In this document: positions 50,539 through 63,688 of the stretch, piece after piece | Layout of the letters: every line of letters begins with the position of its first letter | Numbering within the stretch: the stretch's first letter is position 1 | From: Dipylidium caninum | Lineage: Eukaryota > Platyhelminthes > Cestoda > Cyclophyllidea > Dipylidiidae | Direction of reading: 5' to 3' | DNA: 64,000 nt | NCBI GenBank assembly: GCA_017562135.1 | Contig: QEYB01001046.1 | Coordinates: 5,332,001 to 5,396,000, forward strand | Position numbers and translations under genes: made by a program | Notes under the pieces: model-generated | Seen by the model: the letters and a program-made list of their open reading frames with translations, nothing else | Databases searched by the model: none | What the model was told of the DNA's origin: nothing

Positions 50539-51129
50539 ATGGAAAAAGTAGTGTCCTTCATATCTCCAAAAAAGGGGATCAATTTTGTCTTTACTGAAGA
50601 ACAGAAAGATGAATTAAAGAGAGCATTTGACATTTTGGATGAAAATAGTGTGGGAACTATCGATATGCAGGATATCCATGTTGTGGTCCGAGCTCTTGGG
50701 CTTCATGTAATACCAACAAAAATCTCCAGTTTTTTACAATGCAACAATTTGCAGAATACGAGTAAACTTTGCAAAACCTACTTAACACGATCAGCAAAAC
50801 TCGATTTTAGGGGTTTTTTAAGCGTTGCAGAAGAAATCATGTTTGCTGCATTTTCAGACGAAGATGTCGTTAAAGCCTTTCAAATGTATAGACAACAGGG
50901 ACTTGAGCATATCACTTTTGATGACGTTCGATGTGTAGCGAAGAAACTGAACGAAGATATTGCTGAGGAAGAACTACAAGTTTGACATTATCTCCGGCCC
51001 ACTTACCTCTATTACCTTTAGGAAATATTTCTTGCAGCTGATTTGAATGAAGATGGAGTTATTGATTTCAACGAATTTTCGAACATTTTGCAAAACACCC
51101 TCTTCACAAGAAAGTTCCACATTATATAG
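50539..51129 (+). CDS. Divergent centrin-like EF-hand protein
   Basis: Two exons (50539-50979 and 51022-51129) with a 42-nt intron encode 182 aa. The first helix-loop-helix, FTEEQKDELKRAFDILDE then DMQDIHVVVRALGLH, and AFQMYRQQGLEHITFDDV, AKKLNEDIAEEELQ and DLNEDGVIDFNEF align with centrin/caltractin. Only the fourth EF loop keeps the canonical calcium ligands; loop 1 (DENSVGTIDMQD) is partly degraded, loop 2 is interrupted by a serine/lysine/threonine-rich insertion, and loop 3 lacks acidic ligands. Centrins act in centrioles, basal bodies and nuclear pores. With one good calcium site the protein may bind little calcium; that is inference. A calmodulin-like EF-hand protein of another subfamily is possible. 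Confidence 0.8.
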
Positions 51130-53298
51130 AACTCTTGAGAAGAGAAGAGCATTCTCGTAAAGTATCTTTATTAGAAGTAATTTCTACACTCTCACTAGCG
51201 CTGCATTGCTCAGCATTTTTAAAAGATCCACCATTTTTTTTAATCATTCATAAGTATATGCCTGTTTCTTATTAAAAAAGAAACTTTTCAGGCTTGGTTT
51301 CTTGGAAAAGGGCGCTCAAAGCAACTTACCATCGGAACAACTTCATGCGATAATGTGATGGGATGACCTAACCGCAGTTGCTTTTAGTACCTATGCCCTG
51401 ATGTCTGTTACTTGCCGAAAGTGTCAAAATATGGTTTAATTCACTGAGTTACGTCAAAGGAAGCAAAAGAAAATCCACTAGATATTTGGGTGCGAATATG
51501 AACACCGACTAAACCGTCAAACATTTTTGGCCATTTTGACTAATACAGGTTTTTGGGCTCATTAGCTGAAAGTAAGTAATACCTTATCGGCGTTTTCCTC
51601 TTTACAGAATAAGTTCATTTGCCTTATCTAAAAGTAAACATAAATCTTCCCAACCGCTATACATCTTGTTCTGAATGGGCTAGATCCCTCCTAATCGCTC
51701 ATTTTTAATCCCCATTTACACGAATAAGTTCATAAAGGGGTGCCAATTACTTGTCGTTATCGGATAGGGAAAAGCAAATCACCAAATCTTGCTTTTACGG
51801 GATTCTCATGTCTATAAAAAGTCTGGAAAGTTTGCATTGACTAACTCTGGTGTGAGCATAAATGAACTGCAATATTGCACTTTGCGAGGCCCTATGGCGT
51901 TATGAAAGCAAATGAGAAAGTTAGAAAAACAGTTGAGGTCCTGAACTCACCCGGTGAACTTAGTGCTGACGAAGCACGCACGACAGGGTCTCGTTGCCCT
52001 CTCGCTACTCGGAGTCCCACTCATTTGTGGGATGCAGGGGGAAGATACAGACAGCCTTACAATGGGCTCAAGTCCACAGGATATTTTCAACTTTATTGAT
52101 AGCAAATCCTTCACCAAGTTGAAATGGTTTGTGGGCTTCGTGTTCATATCTCCGAGCTCTGTACACTCCAGAGGAAATTACGTCTGTCTCCCTCCTTGCG
52201 AAATAAATGCAGAATGGACTCTCAGACTATATGAAAGTGGAGGTGAGGTTCAAGAGAATGCAGGCATTGTCGCATTCCTACTATTGTTTCGCAACGATGC
52301 ACATTTTCGAGTCAAAGGTTCATATACTTGAGACTACTGTTCGGATCCTCTAGACCAAATTGTCTCGCGAGGTGGAGGGTAGAGGTGGAAAATCGTCTAT
52401 GCTCTCCGCCCCATTGTGGCTGAAGTGTTTTGCTGCCATCTAGAAAAACGTGAGTATCGGTCTTTGGAAAGAGGAAGCAGGGAAAAGGACCGGAGAGGCG
52501 TCGCCACAATCTTCTATGCTTCGCTTGCACCACCCACTCGGGGGCGTCAGCGGGTACCAGCATCCGCAGCAAAAGGTCTTATGGCATCGGGTGTCCCATA
52601 CGCGCGAGGCGGACGCCCTGACGCAGGGCGGAAACCGTCAACGTGAGCAGTTGAAGAGTCAATTAATGCCCAATTCCGGGGCTTCACATCATGCCAAAAG
52701 TGTCTGCCCTGCGAAGTAGTACTTCAAGCCGACTGCTCTATTGGCCATGAGGGAAGTTGAGTGCAGCAACCACATCCGTGCTAAACACAGATGGCTGTTG
52801 GGCGCCGGAAGTATGTAAAACGTTACTTTTCGGTTGTAATTTCAAACAAGTTGGAAGAAGAATACTATTTGGTGGCTGAGGGTTTGAGAAACCAGGAATG
52901 CGAGGGGACAATAGGGAGAAGATCAGAAGTACTTTGGCAAATAATATTTCCCCACCTCCAGGTCACTTTGTCCCCGTTAAATCGACCTTCCAAAAGAAAT
53001 GGACGTGACGGACTGAAGGGGGAGGCGAATGATTGGGAAATACTTCAATAGTTCACATTTGAATGTGGGGCTCCAATTTGTCCAAAGAGGCATTGTGATT
53101 TCGCGGTATGACAAGGACAAGCAGCGGTTTTGACCATTCACACCGAAGGTTACTGAGCCTTTCATTCATGCCATTTCGGCAGCTGCTTGAGGGTCGCTTC
53201 AGATTGCAGCTACACCTGCCAGTTCCAACGATTCCCTTTGGGGCTGACTCTTAATCACGCCAACGGCGGTTGTAATAGACGGATGACAGAAGGCTTAA

Positions 53299-53372
53299 CC
53301 TACCTGCCAACCTACCTACCTACCTACCTACCTACCTACCGACCGACCGACCGACCGACCTACCTACCTACA
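53299..53372. repeat. Tetranucleotide microsatellite, CCTA switching to CCGA and back
   Basis: About seven to eight copies of CCTA are followed by five of CCGA-type units and then two more CCTA units. The motif change inside one array is read directly. No coding function expected. Confidence 0.85.
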
Positions 53373-55934
53373 CATCCACCCACCATCCCGCGTGTTTCGG
53401 CTTATGGCCCCAAATGGGCATCGAAGTATGCGAAAGGGCACCTAGCAGTGGCGTGTAAGATCAGCGATTGCATCCTCCATTTGAATTTCACTTAATTTAG
53501 CCACTTGCCCTCGTGGTAGCAATGAATTTAAACACGACTTTCGGAGAGGGTCTACCGATCCCCCTGGGAGGTGAGCAATTTCAGGCATTGCTTATCGCTA
53601 GGTGCTGTGCCTTCGACCCCGGTGGCGAGAAGCAGCACGGCCTGCGCTCTCCCGCGTTCTTACAGGAACCGCCGTTGAGGTGTTGGTTTCCCCCCCATCC
53701 CCGAGCTGGTTCAAGCAGGCCACAGTAGCAGAGTCCTTCGTTCTGCAACCTACCTCACGTGGAAGAGTTGCCCGCGAGGGGCCACCGCGTCGCTTGATTT
53801 GCGAGGTAGGACAGTCGCGGTTGCTCGATTTTTTCGCACGCATACGCGAACATCAACCAGCCCCGTGCTGTCAGTATAAATCAGTCGGGTGGCCTTCGTG
53901 AGAAGAAAATCTCGAAGCAAGAGGCAAAAGTGACATAAATCAAGCCTCCACATGTGTTAAGCGCGTACATAGCATGTTAGTGAGTGTGTGCGGCCAGTGA
54001 GGCAGCCTGAGGCACGCATGAGGTGTCATTTGGTGCGCCGGTGCAATTCACTCGATGTGCCTCCTCATCCGCACAGACCCGTGAAGGCGTCTTGGGACGT
54101 TAATTCTCTTCACATTTACGCTCTTCAGTCGACCAAGTAGTGACGCTGTAAAGGCAGTGGCTTGGTTGAGTCCTTAACACGCCTACGGGTCGAGAGTTGG
54201 AGCCGAAGGCTACGATGGTCGAGTCAAATCATCGACGTCGTCTTGGGACCATGAAGAACTGTTTCCAATTTTACCTAAAAACTTGATGGAATGTCGCGGC
54301 AGTCAAAAAGACAGGAGTTTGGCTCCCAATTGTGTTAAGTCACAAAAAGATTTGAAATTGCCGTCGGTGAATAAAGCAAAAGCTTATTTGGACCGAAGTG
54401 TCTGGGGTTTAAAAAAGGTTTCCTGCAAATCGGCAGCAAATATTTTTGTCACACCGTTCAGTGTCCTGCCACAGAGACAAATGGGACAGGACGCGAGAGT
54501 TTGTCAGGGCCACAGTCTAGTGGCACACTGCACTAAAAGTTGAGTCCCCACCTCCTCGTCCGCAATTTCACACGTCTCAGACTCGCCTGCATTTGCTGAC
54601 TCTTCATGGGACCTCATACCGTCGCCATGTTAGCATGGCCTGCCAGAGTATGCCAAGAGGACAATTTGTTGTTCGTCTGTGACCCGCACCCAACGGGCGA
54701 TGTTTCGCTCTAGGGCAAAAGCGGCGTGCCGAGGCGGTTCCGGAAGTCGTCCGCGAAACTATCATCAGCAAAACACTACTTTGGTAATAGTATTTAAATG
54801 TTTATAGTCAAGGTAATCTGTCCGGACGCCGATCGTTATATCTTCAGCCTTTACGACAAGGGCACCCCGTTGCGAGAGCTTCCGTCTCTCTTCCATTAAT
54901 CCCTTCAGAACATGCCTTAGTGCGATAGATAAACGACTTGACATTAGGCATGAAAGTATCGCCGTCGCACATATGCTTCCAAATCCGCTTTATTTATTTA
55001 CCGAATACCCTTTACTCAAGATTTGACTGTGTTCGCATAAATCAGACCATCTGGACGTGTGTCAGTTAAAGGAGACCTGATAAATCGTGGGCCTTCGAGT
55101 GTGCATGGGGCAGGCGAGTTGTTGGAGCTCTTCCCCTTGATTTACGCATAGTCGTGAATCACTCTCGGGCGGATGCACAAAATTTCTTCAGGTGTTACGT
55201 GGGATCGCGAAATGGCTGGACGTCGAGGCGACGTTGCGCCGCTGTCCACGGGACTCCCAATGCTATGGCCATCAACTGAGACGCTGCCATCTGCAACGCG
55301 ACCTTATAACCGGAGCTCGCAAAGGGACGCAAATAACTCGGCTCCCAAGGCGCTTTGAGGGAAAAGGGGCTGCAGCTAATTTCATCAAAACCGTTCTTAT
55401 CGAAAGGGCATCAATCGGCGCGTCCATTCCTTCATGCGAATTACGCGATTTGGGATTTTCACCTGGTCCTCTGCCCTGTGGGTCCACATTTACTCCCAAA
55501 TGTCTACTTTCACTCAACATAACATTTATTCAGGAATTAAGCCTCAAGGTTACAAAAGTCTGAGGAGAGGACAAAGTCGGGGCGATCGGGCGGCCATCGA
55601 GAATGCGGCTGGGCGAGTGCTGACCTGAGTGGCTCCCGCCTTCATGTAACTTGGAGTTCGGGGCGGGCTGACAGTCGCGTGTGGTGGGGATCTCCGCAAA
55701 GGCGGGAAACTCGAGAGCACTGTGCATCACTGCCGCAGTTATTCTTGAATCGATGCGCTCATCCATCTTAAAGATACCCTGTATACTATTACGAGTGTGT
55801 GTGTGTTGGTGTGTATTGGTGTGTATGTGAATAGCCTCGTGGCCTTTGCTCGAGGCGGTGTGAGTCAGCACTGCAGCGAGGCGACTCGGGAAGCGGGACG
55901 GGACACAATCTGGGCGGCGAGACGGGAGGTTGGA

Positions 55935-55947
55935 GGGGGGGGGGGGG
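55935..55947. repeat. G13 homopolymer
   Basis: Thirteen consecutive G residues in non-coding DNA; length is prone to sequencing error. Confidence 0.8.
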
Positions 55948-56226
55948 CAATGAGAGCTCGTCGTTGTCAAAATTGAAAGTTCGTATATACCCTGGATTGA
56001 CCAGAATTGTGTGGATAGGGCAGAAAAGTTGCTCTACGCCAGACTTGCAAATTACACTGGAACATGAATGAAGGGGTGGTTAATGGACAGTCTTCAAAGC
56101 GCTACATTTCCATCCTCTGCTTTTTCCTCAGTGGATGAGAGCAAGAAGAGACAAGGGAATTTGTACAAGGAAGGGAGGAGTATTGTAGGGACAACTTCAT
56201 TCAGTTGCGTTTGGAAGCTGCTAAGC

Positions 56227-59200
56227 CTAAAAATCGCGGTACGCAGAAGGCATGTATATTCTCCCGCCTGCCCCTCCGCCACCGGCAACAGTGGAGACCC
56301 CGTTGCCCAGGTGGCCCGGGTTGTAGGGGTCGTACGCACTGTGAGGTGGTGGTGGCGGTGCCGATGCCGATGCCGTCGCTGGCGGCGGTGGTGGCTGCGA
56401 CTGCGAAAGGGACTGATGGTGGTGGTGATGGTGGTGGTGGTGATGGTGATGTCCGTTGGGCTTCAGAAGCGGATAGCCTGACCCGTCCGGGGGGAGGACC
56501 TGGACCATTGTGTTAGCGAGCAGCATAGAGCCCGGTGTGCCAGCAGAAGTGCCGCTAAGGGAATGGGAACCCGTCGAAGAGGAGTAAGCAACTTGGTTAC
56601 TACTGTTATTAGCGTTGTTATTATTCGCCGCCGCCGCCGCCGCGGAAGCCGAGATGGCGGAGGAGGGGGGCCCCTGCGGCGATGGGTGGGCGAGGTGATG
56701 GTCCATGACGCCCATCGCGTTGGTCTTGCCGGTGAGGCTGGGACCGTTGAGTCCACCTCGGTAAACACCCACGGAATTATTGCTGTTGCCCATCTGTCTC
56801 ACAACTGGCAACGTGGCTCGTGTGTGGCTGGTGCCATTCAGCTGTGAACACCGACGAGTTTTGCGGTTGATCATGCAATAGCTAATGATGAAAATGCACA
56901 CAAAGAAGATGACCACCGGTGCGGCTATGTAAAAGGCCAGGCGTCGCGGATAACTGTTCTCATCCGACGTCTCTGCAGATGACTCCATTTGAGTATCTAA
57001 ATATGTGAAACAAATCATTTGAGAATAGACGAGTGGCCGGTCACTAGGCGAGCCTCTGTCTCCAGGTAACTTTTTGTCTGTGCCACATTCACCGAACGGA
57101 AGGAGTGCTTGCAGCCCCTTCGGTCCCAATCCCCACTTACTTTCTCTCCAAAAACAACGTCAACTTAATGGCTCCCATTTCTCATTCCCTTCCCCCCCCC
57201 CCCCCACTACCGCTCAAGCCGGTTAACCGCAATTGCCGATGCACTTCCACGTAGACTTTTGGAGTAGTGGGGTGGCGAGCCCAAATGTCTACTACTACGG
57301 GGTGTACCGTCGCCTCCACATACAAATGCTCAGAGCAAAATAGCACGTGTATGACGCCATACCGGAAACAACAACCCGAACGAGTTTCCGGTCGTCCCAG
57401 CCGGATTCAGTGATGACGGAGCAGATGTACATGCCGGCATCTCGCCCGGTTATGCGTTGGATGACCAACTGGCTCTCGGACGAGCCAGGGTCACTGACAG
57501 CGAAGGGGGCGCTGACGTTGGGGGCGCTGGAGGTGAGTTTGTTGCTCGCCTCGCTGGTAGGCATTAGAGGAAAGACGATGAAGGCCATGTTGGAGAGGCG
57601 AATGATCTCCTTTCCGCCTCCCTCGTACGCTGGGGCGGCCTTGATTGGGTCGATTATCTTCCCCCACTAGAACAAAAGTGGGAACGTAGCATCACTCCCC
57701 GTTCCACAGCAGAAGGGCGAATCACTTTAGGCTAAGCATCAGCTATGCAAAGTTAATAGACCTCCCTCCAAGGAATTATAAGGATTTTAGCGTCCCCTCC
57801 TTCTCCTCCTCACTTTGCCCGCGTCACGCACTACAAATGCGTAATGCAAATGCCAGGCAGATGGTGAAGCATCCGTGAGTACACGGCACTTAACTCTACT
57901 GGGCGCCGATGGAGTAAGTTAGAGCAATGGAAGCCCCAGAAGTGCAGAAGTTTGCCATCGTAGTCTACCTCTGGGAACCACGAGGTCTCCAACAAGACCA
58001 ATGAGCGTTCTCTTTTCCCCACTTGTCCAACTCCGAAGCATTGGAGCTGTTGTCCATCTGTTCCTTCTGGCCATGTCACCTGAGTGCCAGCCGATGGTGG
58101 TAACTGTCGACTCAATGACATCTTGACCGACCTAGTGGAACTCGTCTCAACCCGCGTGGTCTTGGCGCGCCGCAATGATGCAGACACCCAGAGGAGGCAG
58201 TCCGCGTGAGCTGAGTCGCCCCGACATCCTGCCACACGCACGCGCCCCGTCCACGTCGCCCGGCGCATGCGTACTGCCAGTCCGCAGGTCCGCACTTTGT
58301 GTCATCTCCACTCATGTCGACTTCAGATGTACACTTGTCGTTTTAATTCCATTTTGGAAAGTTATCATAGTTGTATTCACACAAGAAAGTGAATATGTTG
58401 ATTTTGGGACTCCTCCCAAAGCCCAGGGGCAAACACTTCTCCCAAACACGGCCGCCACGGCGTGGGGGCAAAGGCGTTTGACCCGCTACGGTCCGCTTCA
58501 TTCTAGTCCCCGTAGCATGCATTCGAAGTGGGGCTCACCCGTATGGTAACGGAGCGGTGCTGTTCAGCGTTAACTTTGCACGATTGGATGAGGTTTTCTC
58601 CAGACTTGACATGCACGGTTATGTCGTGATCGCCGATGATGATGGCGCCTTCGGAGCGGGCTAAACAGGGGTAGAAGCGAAGGCGTAAAGGAGTCACTCT
58701 GTCGAGGATCCTATTTTCTTGCCTTGTCTACTGGTGTTAATTCCTCAATGCATAAAATGTACAGTCTATTAGTAGTTGAATGGAAGCAACCTTGGACTGC
58801 GAAAGCAAATATTGGTCCCTCTTTTCGTCGACTAGTCTTTTCTGAAAACAAAGTGGCATTCAACTTTAATTGTGGGGATTTTAATCTCTTACACAAATTT
58901 AGCCCTTGATTCCCATCAATTTTAGGGTAATTATGTAGAGTTAAGAAAGAAGGAATATGGCCGGATGAATATTTGGGGATGGAATAGGGCGGCGAAAGGT
59001 AGGCAACGCATTGGAATGCGTGTTTTCCCTTTTCCTCCTGTCTCTTCTTCTTCCCCCTCCTCCTCCTCTTCTTTCCTTCTCTCCTCCTCGCCCGTTCGTT
59101 AAAGCTCGTGACTGAACCACGTAAACGCGATGATGCAGTGTGCGGAGGGGAGGGTGATGGTGGGTCTCAGCGCAAATCGTGAATGGGGAAATGTCATTGG

Positions 59201-62200
59201 CGTGAAAAAGGACTTGGCAGTTAAGCGAAACTAGTGCGCCTGGCGGAGGTGAGGAGGTCCTACACTGCCGTTCCACAGTCTGACTGCAGGTTGCCCCTCC
59301 TCTCTGACAGTTCAGGTTTGCAAACACCCGCCAACGCCCGAACCATAAACACACGCGCACTCGTGCGGACACCCACTGCCCTCACGGGCCAGGGCGCGGG
59401 CCCAGCCGCGGCAGGGCCGCTGTGGCGCCTGGCTGCCCTTAGCAAGAAATTGCAGTCATTCCCCAGTCGGCGGACGCTGGTGGAGGGGCTGGGGTAATGG
59501 GAAACTCGGTTTGTGGCGCAACAGAACATCCATGCATGCGCAAGACCTCTCCATGCGATGTCGTTTTTTCTCAAAAAGTGGCATTTATCTGGACATGGGC
59601 GTGGGCAAAAATGAACAAACCTATCCACCGGGCATACGCGCCAAAACACACACACACACACACGGACACGCGTGCTCTCGCCGGGCTCGCAGGCGCAGGA
59701 CAAATTTTTTCGTCTAGTAAACAACCTGTTGCAACACAGTGGCGATTTTTTTCGCACCGCCCCGCTCTCCCCGTCCCGGGCGGCCCCGCGGCCCAGCATC
59801 TCCACCCAGGTCTGTGCACTCGAGCCTCCTTTTTCTGTTTCATTTTCACCCTTGTTAATCTCTACCAGGAATGCATTGTCCCTTGGCCGCACCTCCAATT
59901 TTCGTAATGAAGTATTGACATTAACAATAAACAGGAGGTGGTTTCTTTAAGTGGAGACATCGTAGATGCAAACAAGCCACTTTCGGTCTGGATGTCACAT
60001 GATGAGAATAAGTCTCGGCAGCCTCCTGAAGTGTGCGACTTCCCCGATGAAGACCCTCTTCCCCTGCTTATTTGGTACGAACGAGTCACTTGTTCCCACG
60101 CCTCGGAGAACCGCTGGCCGATATGGTTGTGACAGGTCTCTGCAGAACCAACATTTTGAACAGAAGACCCGGAGTTGTATAAATTCTGGCAACACCAAAC
60201 GCACAATTGAAAGCACAACACAAGGATGCTTATTTCCATGGGAGCGACTCGCTTTCTGGATTGCTATATTTGCGGTAATTGCATGAAAACATCCACCGCT
60301 CTGTCAGGCCTACTAAGGGATGGCAGTAAGTGGCAAAAACGCTTCGCTCTTTGCGCCTGCCAGCGCCATACTGTGCGATTTAGACGGGAAGTGCAATTGG
60401 TGTTGGTAAGTCCTCATGAACGTAAAGCGTGCGTCCTCTTCGACACGTCTCAGCTTTTCCATTGAGAAATCGAGGAAACGCAGACCTCGGAAGCCGCAAG
60501 TCAACAGACACACGGTCCAATTGCAGTATCCTTGGCAGGCTATCTACGGGGCGATGACTGCGTGGAGGGCAAGAGTGGGACTTTGAACCATCCCTCGTCG
60601 TTTTACGGTCACCGAACTGGTGAGAGGTCCTTGCCGAATATGCGGGGCTGCATTTCTTCAGCAGCGTCTATGAACGGCCGTCCATGCTTGAGGAATTCAC
60701 TCTTATCGGCCTTGACCCGCCGATCAAGTAGCGGTGCGAGAGTCGCTATCCCAAGTTGAAAGAGGTATCCCGCCTGCTTAAACCTAGTTCATTAAAGCCC
60801 AAAGAAGCCAGAATGTGGTATCAGCCAGCCTACGAAGAGCTCGCGTAAAAACGTAGCATTCGTCTCGCTTCTGTTCTCCTACGAGAATACCCATCGTCCT
60901 CATTCGTACCGTTGCTTTCCGATTATACGGATATGGCCTCTCCCCAAACACACTAAGTAGATAGTTAACCGTCGTCAAGACAGGAGGAGGTTCCGCGACT
61001 CGGCGTGGGCAGCTACCGGCTTCACCAAGCACATTGAAATCATACGTCGCGGTGCCTGCGTGAAGGCACCCAGGGAACGCTGAAACCTCAAGGTCGACAC
61101 AGTTGACATGCGGAGGAAGAACGCTCTCTTCTAGCAAAATTGATGTGGCTACCTGATCTGGTGGAAGGATGGCAAATCAACCCGGCATTCTATCATCGTT
61201 CGGGAAGTGTGGCGTTTTGTAGCACATTGTGGAGGGAAAAGGCGCTATTGCACCCGTGTAACACGTAGCCTCTTTCGTACTTGACGAAATGCCAGAAATA
61301 ATTTTTGGTTGGGAAGAATTGAAGAAGTTTCTCCTTCTTGAGCCCGCCGATGGCATGACTCACCGTCGACGAAAGGAACGGTCGGCGGCTGCACACGCTG
61401 AAGACAGTGCGGAGGGGCGAGGCAGTGAGGCAGCAGCCTGCTCGGTCTTTCACCCCAGAAATTAACTTTTGGCCCCAACGAGGCGACATGGCTGCATCAC
61501 AGCACACGCACAAGTGATGAGCTGCAAATGACATGCTGCAATAATGCTTTCCCCATTTCCCCCTCTGCTCGCCTCCTTTTATTCTGCCTTGAGGAGAAAG
61601 CTAATGACTGGCTGACATTGCCCCGATGTCCCCCCTCTCCTCCCCCACATTCTTCCTTCAAAGTGAGGCTGGTCGACATCCTCTTTCACATCCGCTCCAT
61701 TTCTAATCCTTTCCTTTCACTGCAAACAGCTTAAACGGCTGATTTTGTGTGAAACTGACGGATTCGCGATGTCGGTACTTCACTCTTCCCATCCGGACGG
61801 ACACTGCCTACGCACGGAGGCGTGAGCGAGGGGTTGGGTCACGTGGGAAATCGCTCAAACCTTGGCGACAAGTGAACTCGCCTTCGCCCAACAGGTAGGC
61901 AGTCTGTGTGTGTTGGTGCGCGGGTTGGCTAAATCGCCTTAGGCGTGGGACGACCAGCACCCGTGGGCGCGCAAAATGGGGACGTGCGCCAGGGCAGGTC
62001 TCCACAATTTGTAAAAAACGCTCAAGGCTGCGGTATTACTCAGCACTCGAACACTTAGAGGGAAATGTAGAAGGACCCTACACAGAGAGAAAAACCCATT
62101 TTAAGCTCGACATCGTACCACCTCATTCTCCCACGAAGTGCTCGGAGAGATTGTTTCATGGAAAAATGGAGTGCTGTCAACGGGTCGCGACGCCCTGACC

Positions 62201-63688
62201 TCTTGCTCGAAAACATGGCAACTTTCGCTCGAGAGGGAAAACTACGACCGCCAAGAGGGGCGGAGGTCCGCCAATACTCCCGAAACCAGGTGGAGTTCGA
62301 CGTGCTAGAAGGCTGCTTCAAAAGTGTCGCGATTGGGATGGGACTCGCCTGGGAGCGCGCCTGTTTGTTTGTTTGTTTAGTAACCGGCTGCGGAGCGACC
62401 CTGACGTGCATTGTGGCAGCAAAGCCGTTCGTGATGTAGCATCGGCGGATGCGACGCAGACGGCGACGCAAATGACTTCAGTGGGTTGGTGAGAAGGGGA
62501 AGCGAAGCCTGAGTCGTTCAGGCGTCGGCACTACGGGATCGCAACTGGAGGCATCTATTTACCTCCGTCCACACAGTGCACACAGCCGATTTCGTCCTGG
62601 TGTTAGTCACAATCGAGGGGAGAGAATTTTTTTCCCAGCTGCCTCCTCCACGTACACACGCACACACGCAAGCAAGCAAGCAAGCAAGCAGAGGTTCTAA
62701 TTGCAGTACACACACTTCATAAAAGTACCAACAGCGTCGACAACATGGCCACTTCAGTGTGCATTTTCTTCCACCAAACGTAAAAATCTACTAACACTAT
62801 TGTTTCAGTTGGCGATGCCGTGGCCGAAGGAACATCACCGGGGGAAAATCTTTCTTCCTCAAAGTCGCCGTCTTCACTCTCTGCCTTTTGCCGCACTCCC
62901 CGCAGGACCGTTCAGTAATGAGATGAGGGCTGACACGACATTTCGACTCCGCAGGAGCATTCGCGTCACTCGGCTGTGTGTAAAGTATATCCTTCAAGTG
63001 CAGGCGCAAGTGTCCAGTGAACCCATAGAGTAGGCAACAAATGATAGAATTCGTGGTTGGGCTGGGAGTGGGGTGGGAGTGTCTGCCCCACACAAGTTCA
63101 AAATAAAGTTTCTATGAAATTTTGCCCATTTGAATGTCCTACCTCCACGTTACCTCCGATAAGTGCCTTATCGATGCAGTATAGACTTACGAATCACGTG
63201 TAATTGAAATATTCTCTCAATTTTCGGGATAACGGCGGAGGTGGAGTCAGGAGAGGGATTGGTAACTGTGCATCTGTACTCCCCCATATTGCTGAGAGTG
63301 ACTTTGCGGATGGTCAACTGTGACTCAGAGAAGCGGGCCACGTCAGCTCTGCTTCCGCCCAAGCCTACGCCCGCACCGCCACCGTCACCGCCACCGCCAC
63401 CGCCACCGCCACCGGCAGCGCCCCCGCCGGTGTTGCCAACGCCGCCCGATTCCGAGGAGCTGCTCCCGGTCCCCGCGACCCGAGCGTTGCTGCGACGCGT
63501 CAGTCGACTGCCCATCGACGCAGACGAGGCGCTCTTTCCGAATCCCTGTTTGTAGAACTCCCAGGCATAATTCAGTTGGTAGGTCCGGCCGTCCGCCGTC
63601 ACGCTGCTGCAGTCAAAGGAAACGTCCTCTCCCCAGTAGCGCGTTATTACTAGATCCGCGTCGGTGTAGCTCTTCAGAAAGCAGGGAC
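56227..63688 (-). CDS. Immunoglobulin-domain single-pass membrane receptor, 3' part
   Basis: Four exons read on the minus strand, and the gene continues beyond the window: 63191-63688, 58539-58660, 57363-57666 and 56227-56996. The first holds an Ig domain (VSFDCSS; SQLTIRKVTLSNMGEYRC) interrupted by a Ser/Gly-rich insert. The next two form a second Ig domain (ENLIQSCKV; conserved Trp at the exon start; DAGMYICSV). The last gives a short stalk, a membrane helix (LAFYIAAPVVIFFVCIFI), a basic stop-transfer and a long tail with Ala, Asn, His12 and Pro runs ending YMPSAYRDF. Phases between exons are 1, 0 and 1, consistent with Ig-module exon structure. This is probably a cell-adhesion or recognition receptor; I cannot name the family. 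The ATG at 57129 is not the start: it lies upstream of the exon acceptor at 56997. Confidence 0.75.
56411..56453 (-). repeat. Trinucleotide run encoding polyhistidine
   Basis: CAT and CAC codons (GTG/ATG on the plus strand) encode about twelve consecutive histidines in the cytoplasmic tail of the Ig-domain receptor. Confidence 0.85.
57192..57205. repeat. C14 homopolymer
   Basis: Fourteen consecutive C residues within the last intron of the Ig-domain gene. Confidence 0.8.
59646..59663. repeat. CA dinucleotide microsatellite
   Basis: Nine CA units in intronic DNA, followed by a related cacggacac tail. Confidence 0.85.
62668..62690. repeat. GCAA tetranucleotide microsatellite
   Basis: Five to six GCAA units next to a short CACA-rich tract in intronic DNA. 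Confidence 0.85.
63373..63414 (-). repeat. Hexanucleotide repeat encoding polyglycine inside an Ig domain
   Basis: A CCACCG-type repeat on the plus strand encodes the Gly-rich insert of the first visible Ig domain on the minus strand, with a single Asp near its start. Confidence 0.8.

Larger units (their letters stand above)
51130..56226. other. 5 kb gene-free interval with composition shift and simple repeats
   Basis: From about 51.9 kb the DNA becomes visibly richer in G, C and CpG. Many short frames are open on both strands, as expected from composition, and none resembles a known protein. It holds a tetranucleotide repeat (53299-53372), a GT-rich tract (about 55,795-55,828) and a G13 run (55935-55947). 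No transposon protein, tRNA or rRNA was recognised. The part near 56,226 is the presumed 3' UTR of the immunoglobulin-domain gene. Confidence 0.5.
58661..63190. other. 4.5 kb intron of the Ig-domain gene
   Basis: Between the exons at 58539-58660 and 63191-63688, GC-rich with many spurious open frames on both strands. It carries a CA tract (59646-59663), a TGTT/GTTT tract (62362-62378) and GCAA repeats (62668-62690). No coding exon on either strand was recognised. Confidence 0.5.

Noticed and set aside
52416..52719. Overlapping frames in the GC-rich interval
   Set aside because: Expected from base composition; no domain, splice structure or similarity seen.
53299..53372. Possible CRISPR-like or minisatellite array
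   Set aside because: Plain tetranucleotide microsatellite with no spacers.
57000..57129. ATG at 57129 as start of a 300-residue protein
   Set aside because: The open frame runs upstream of a splice acceptor at 56997, and the exon joins in phase to the Ig domain exon at 57363-57666.
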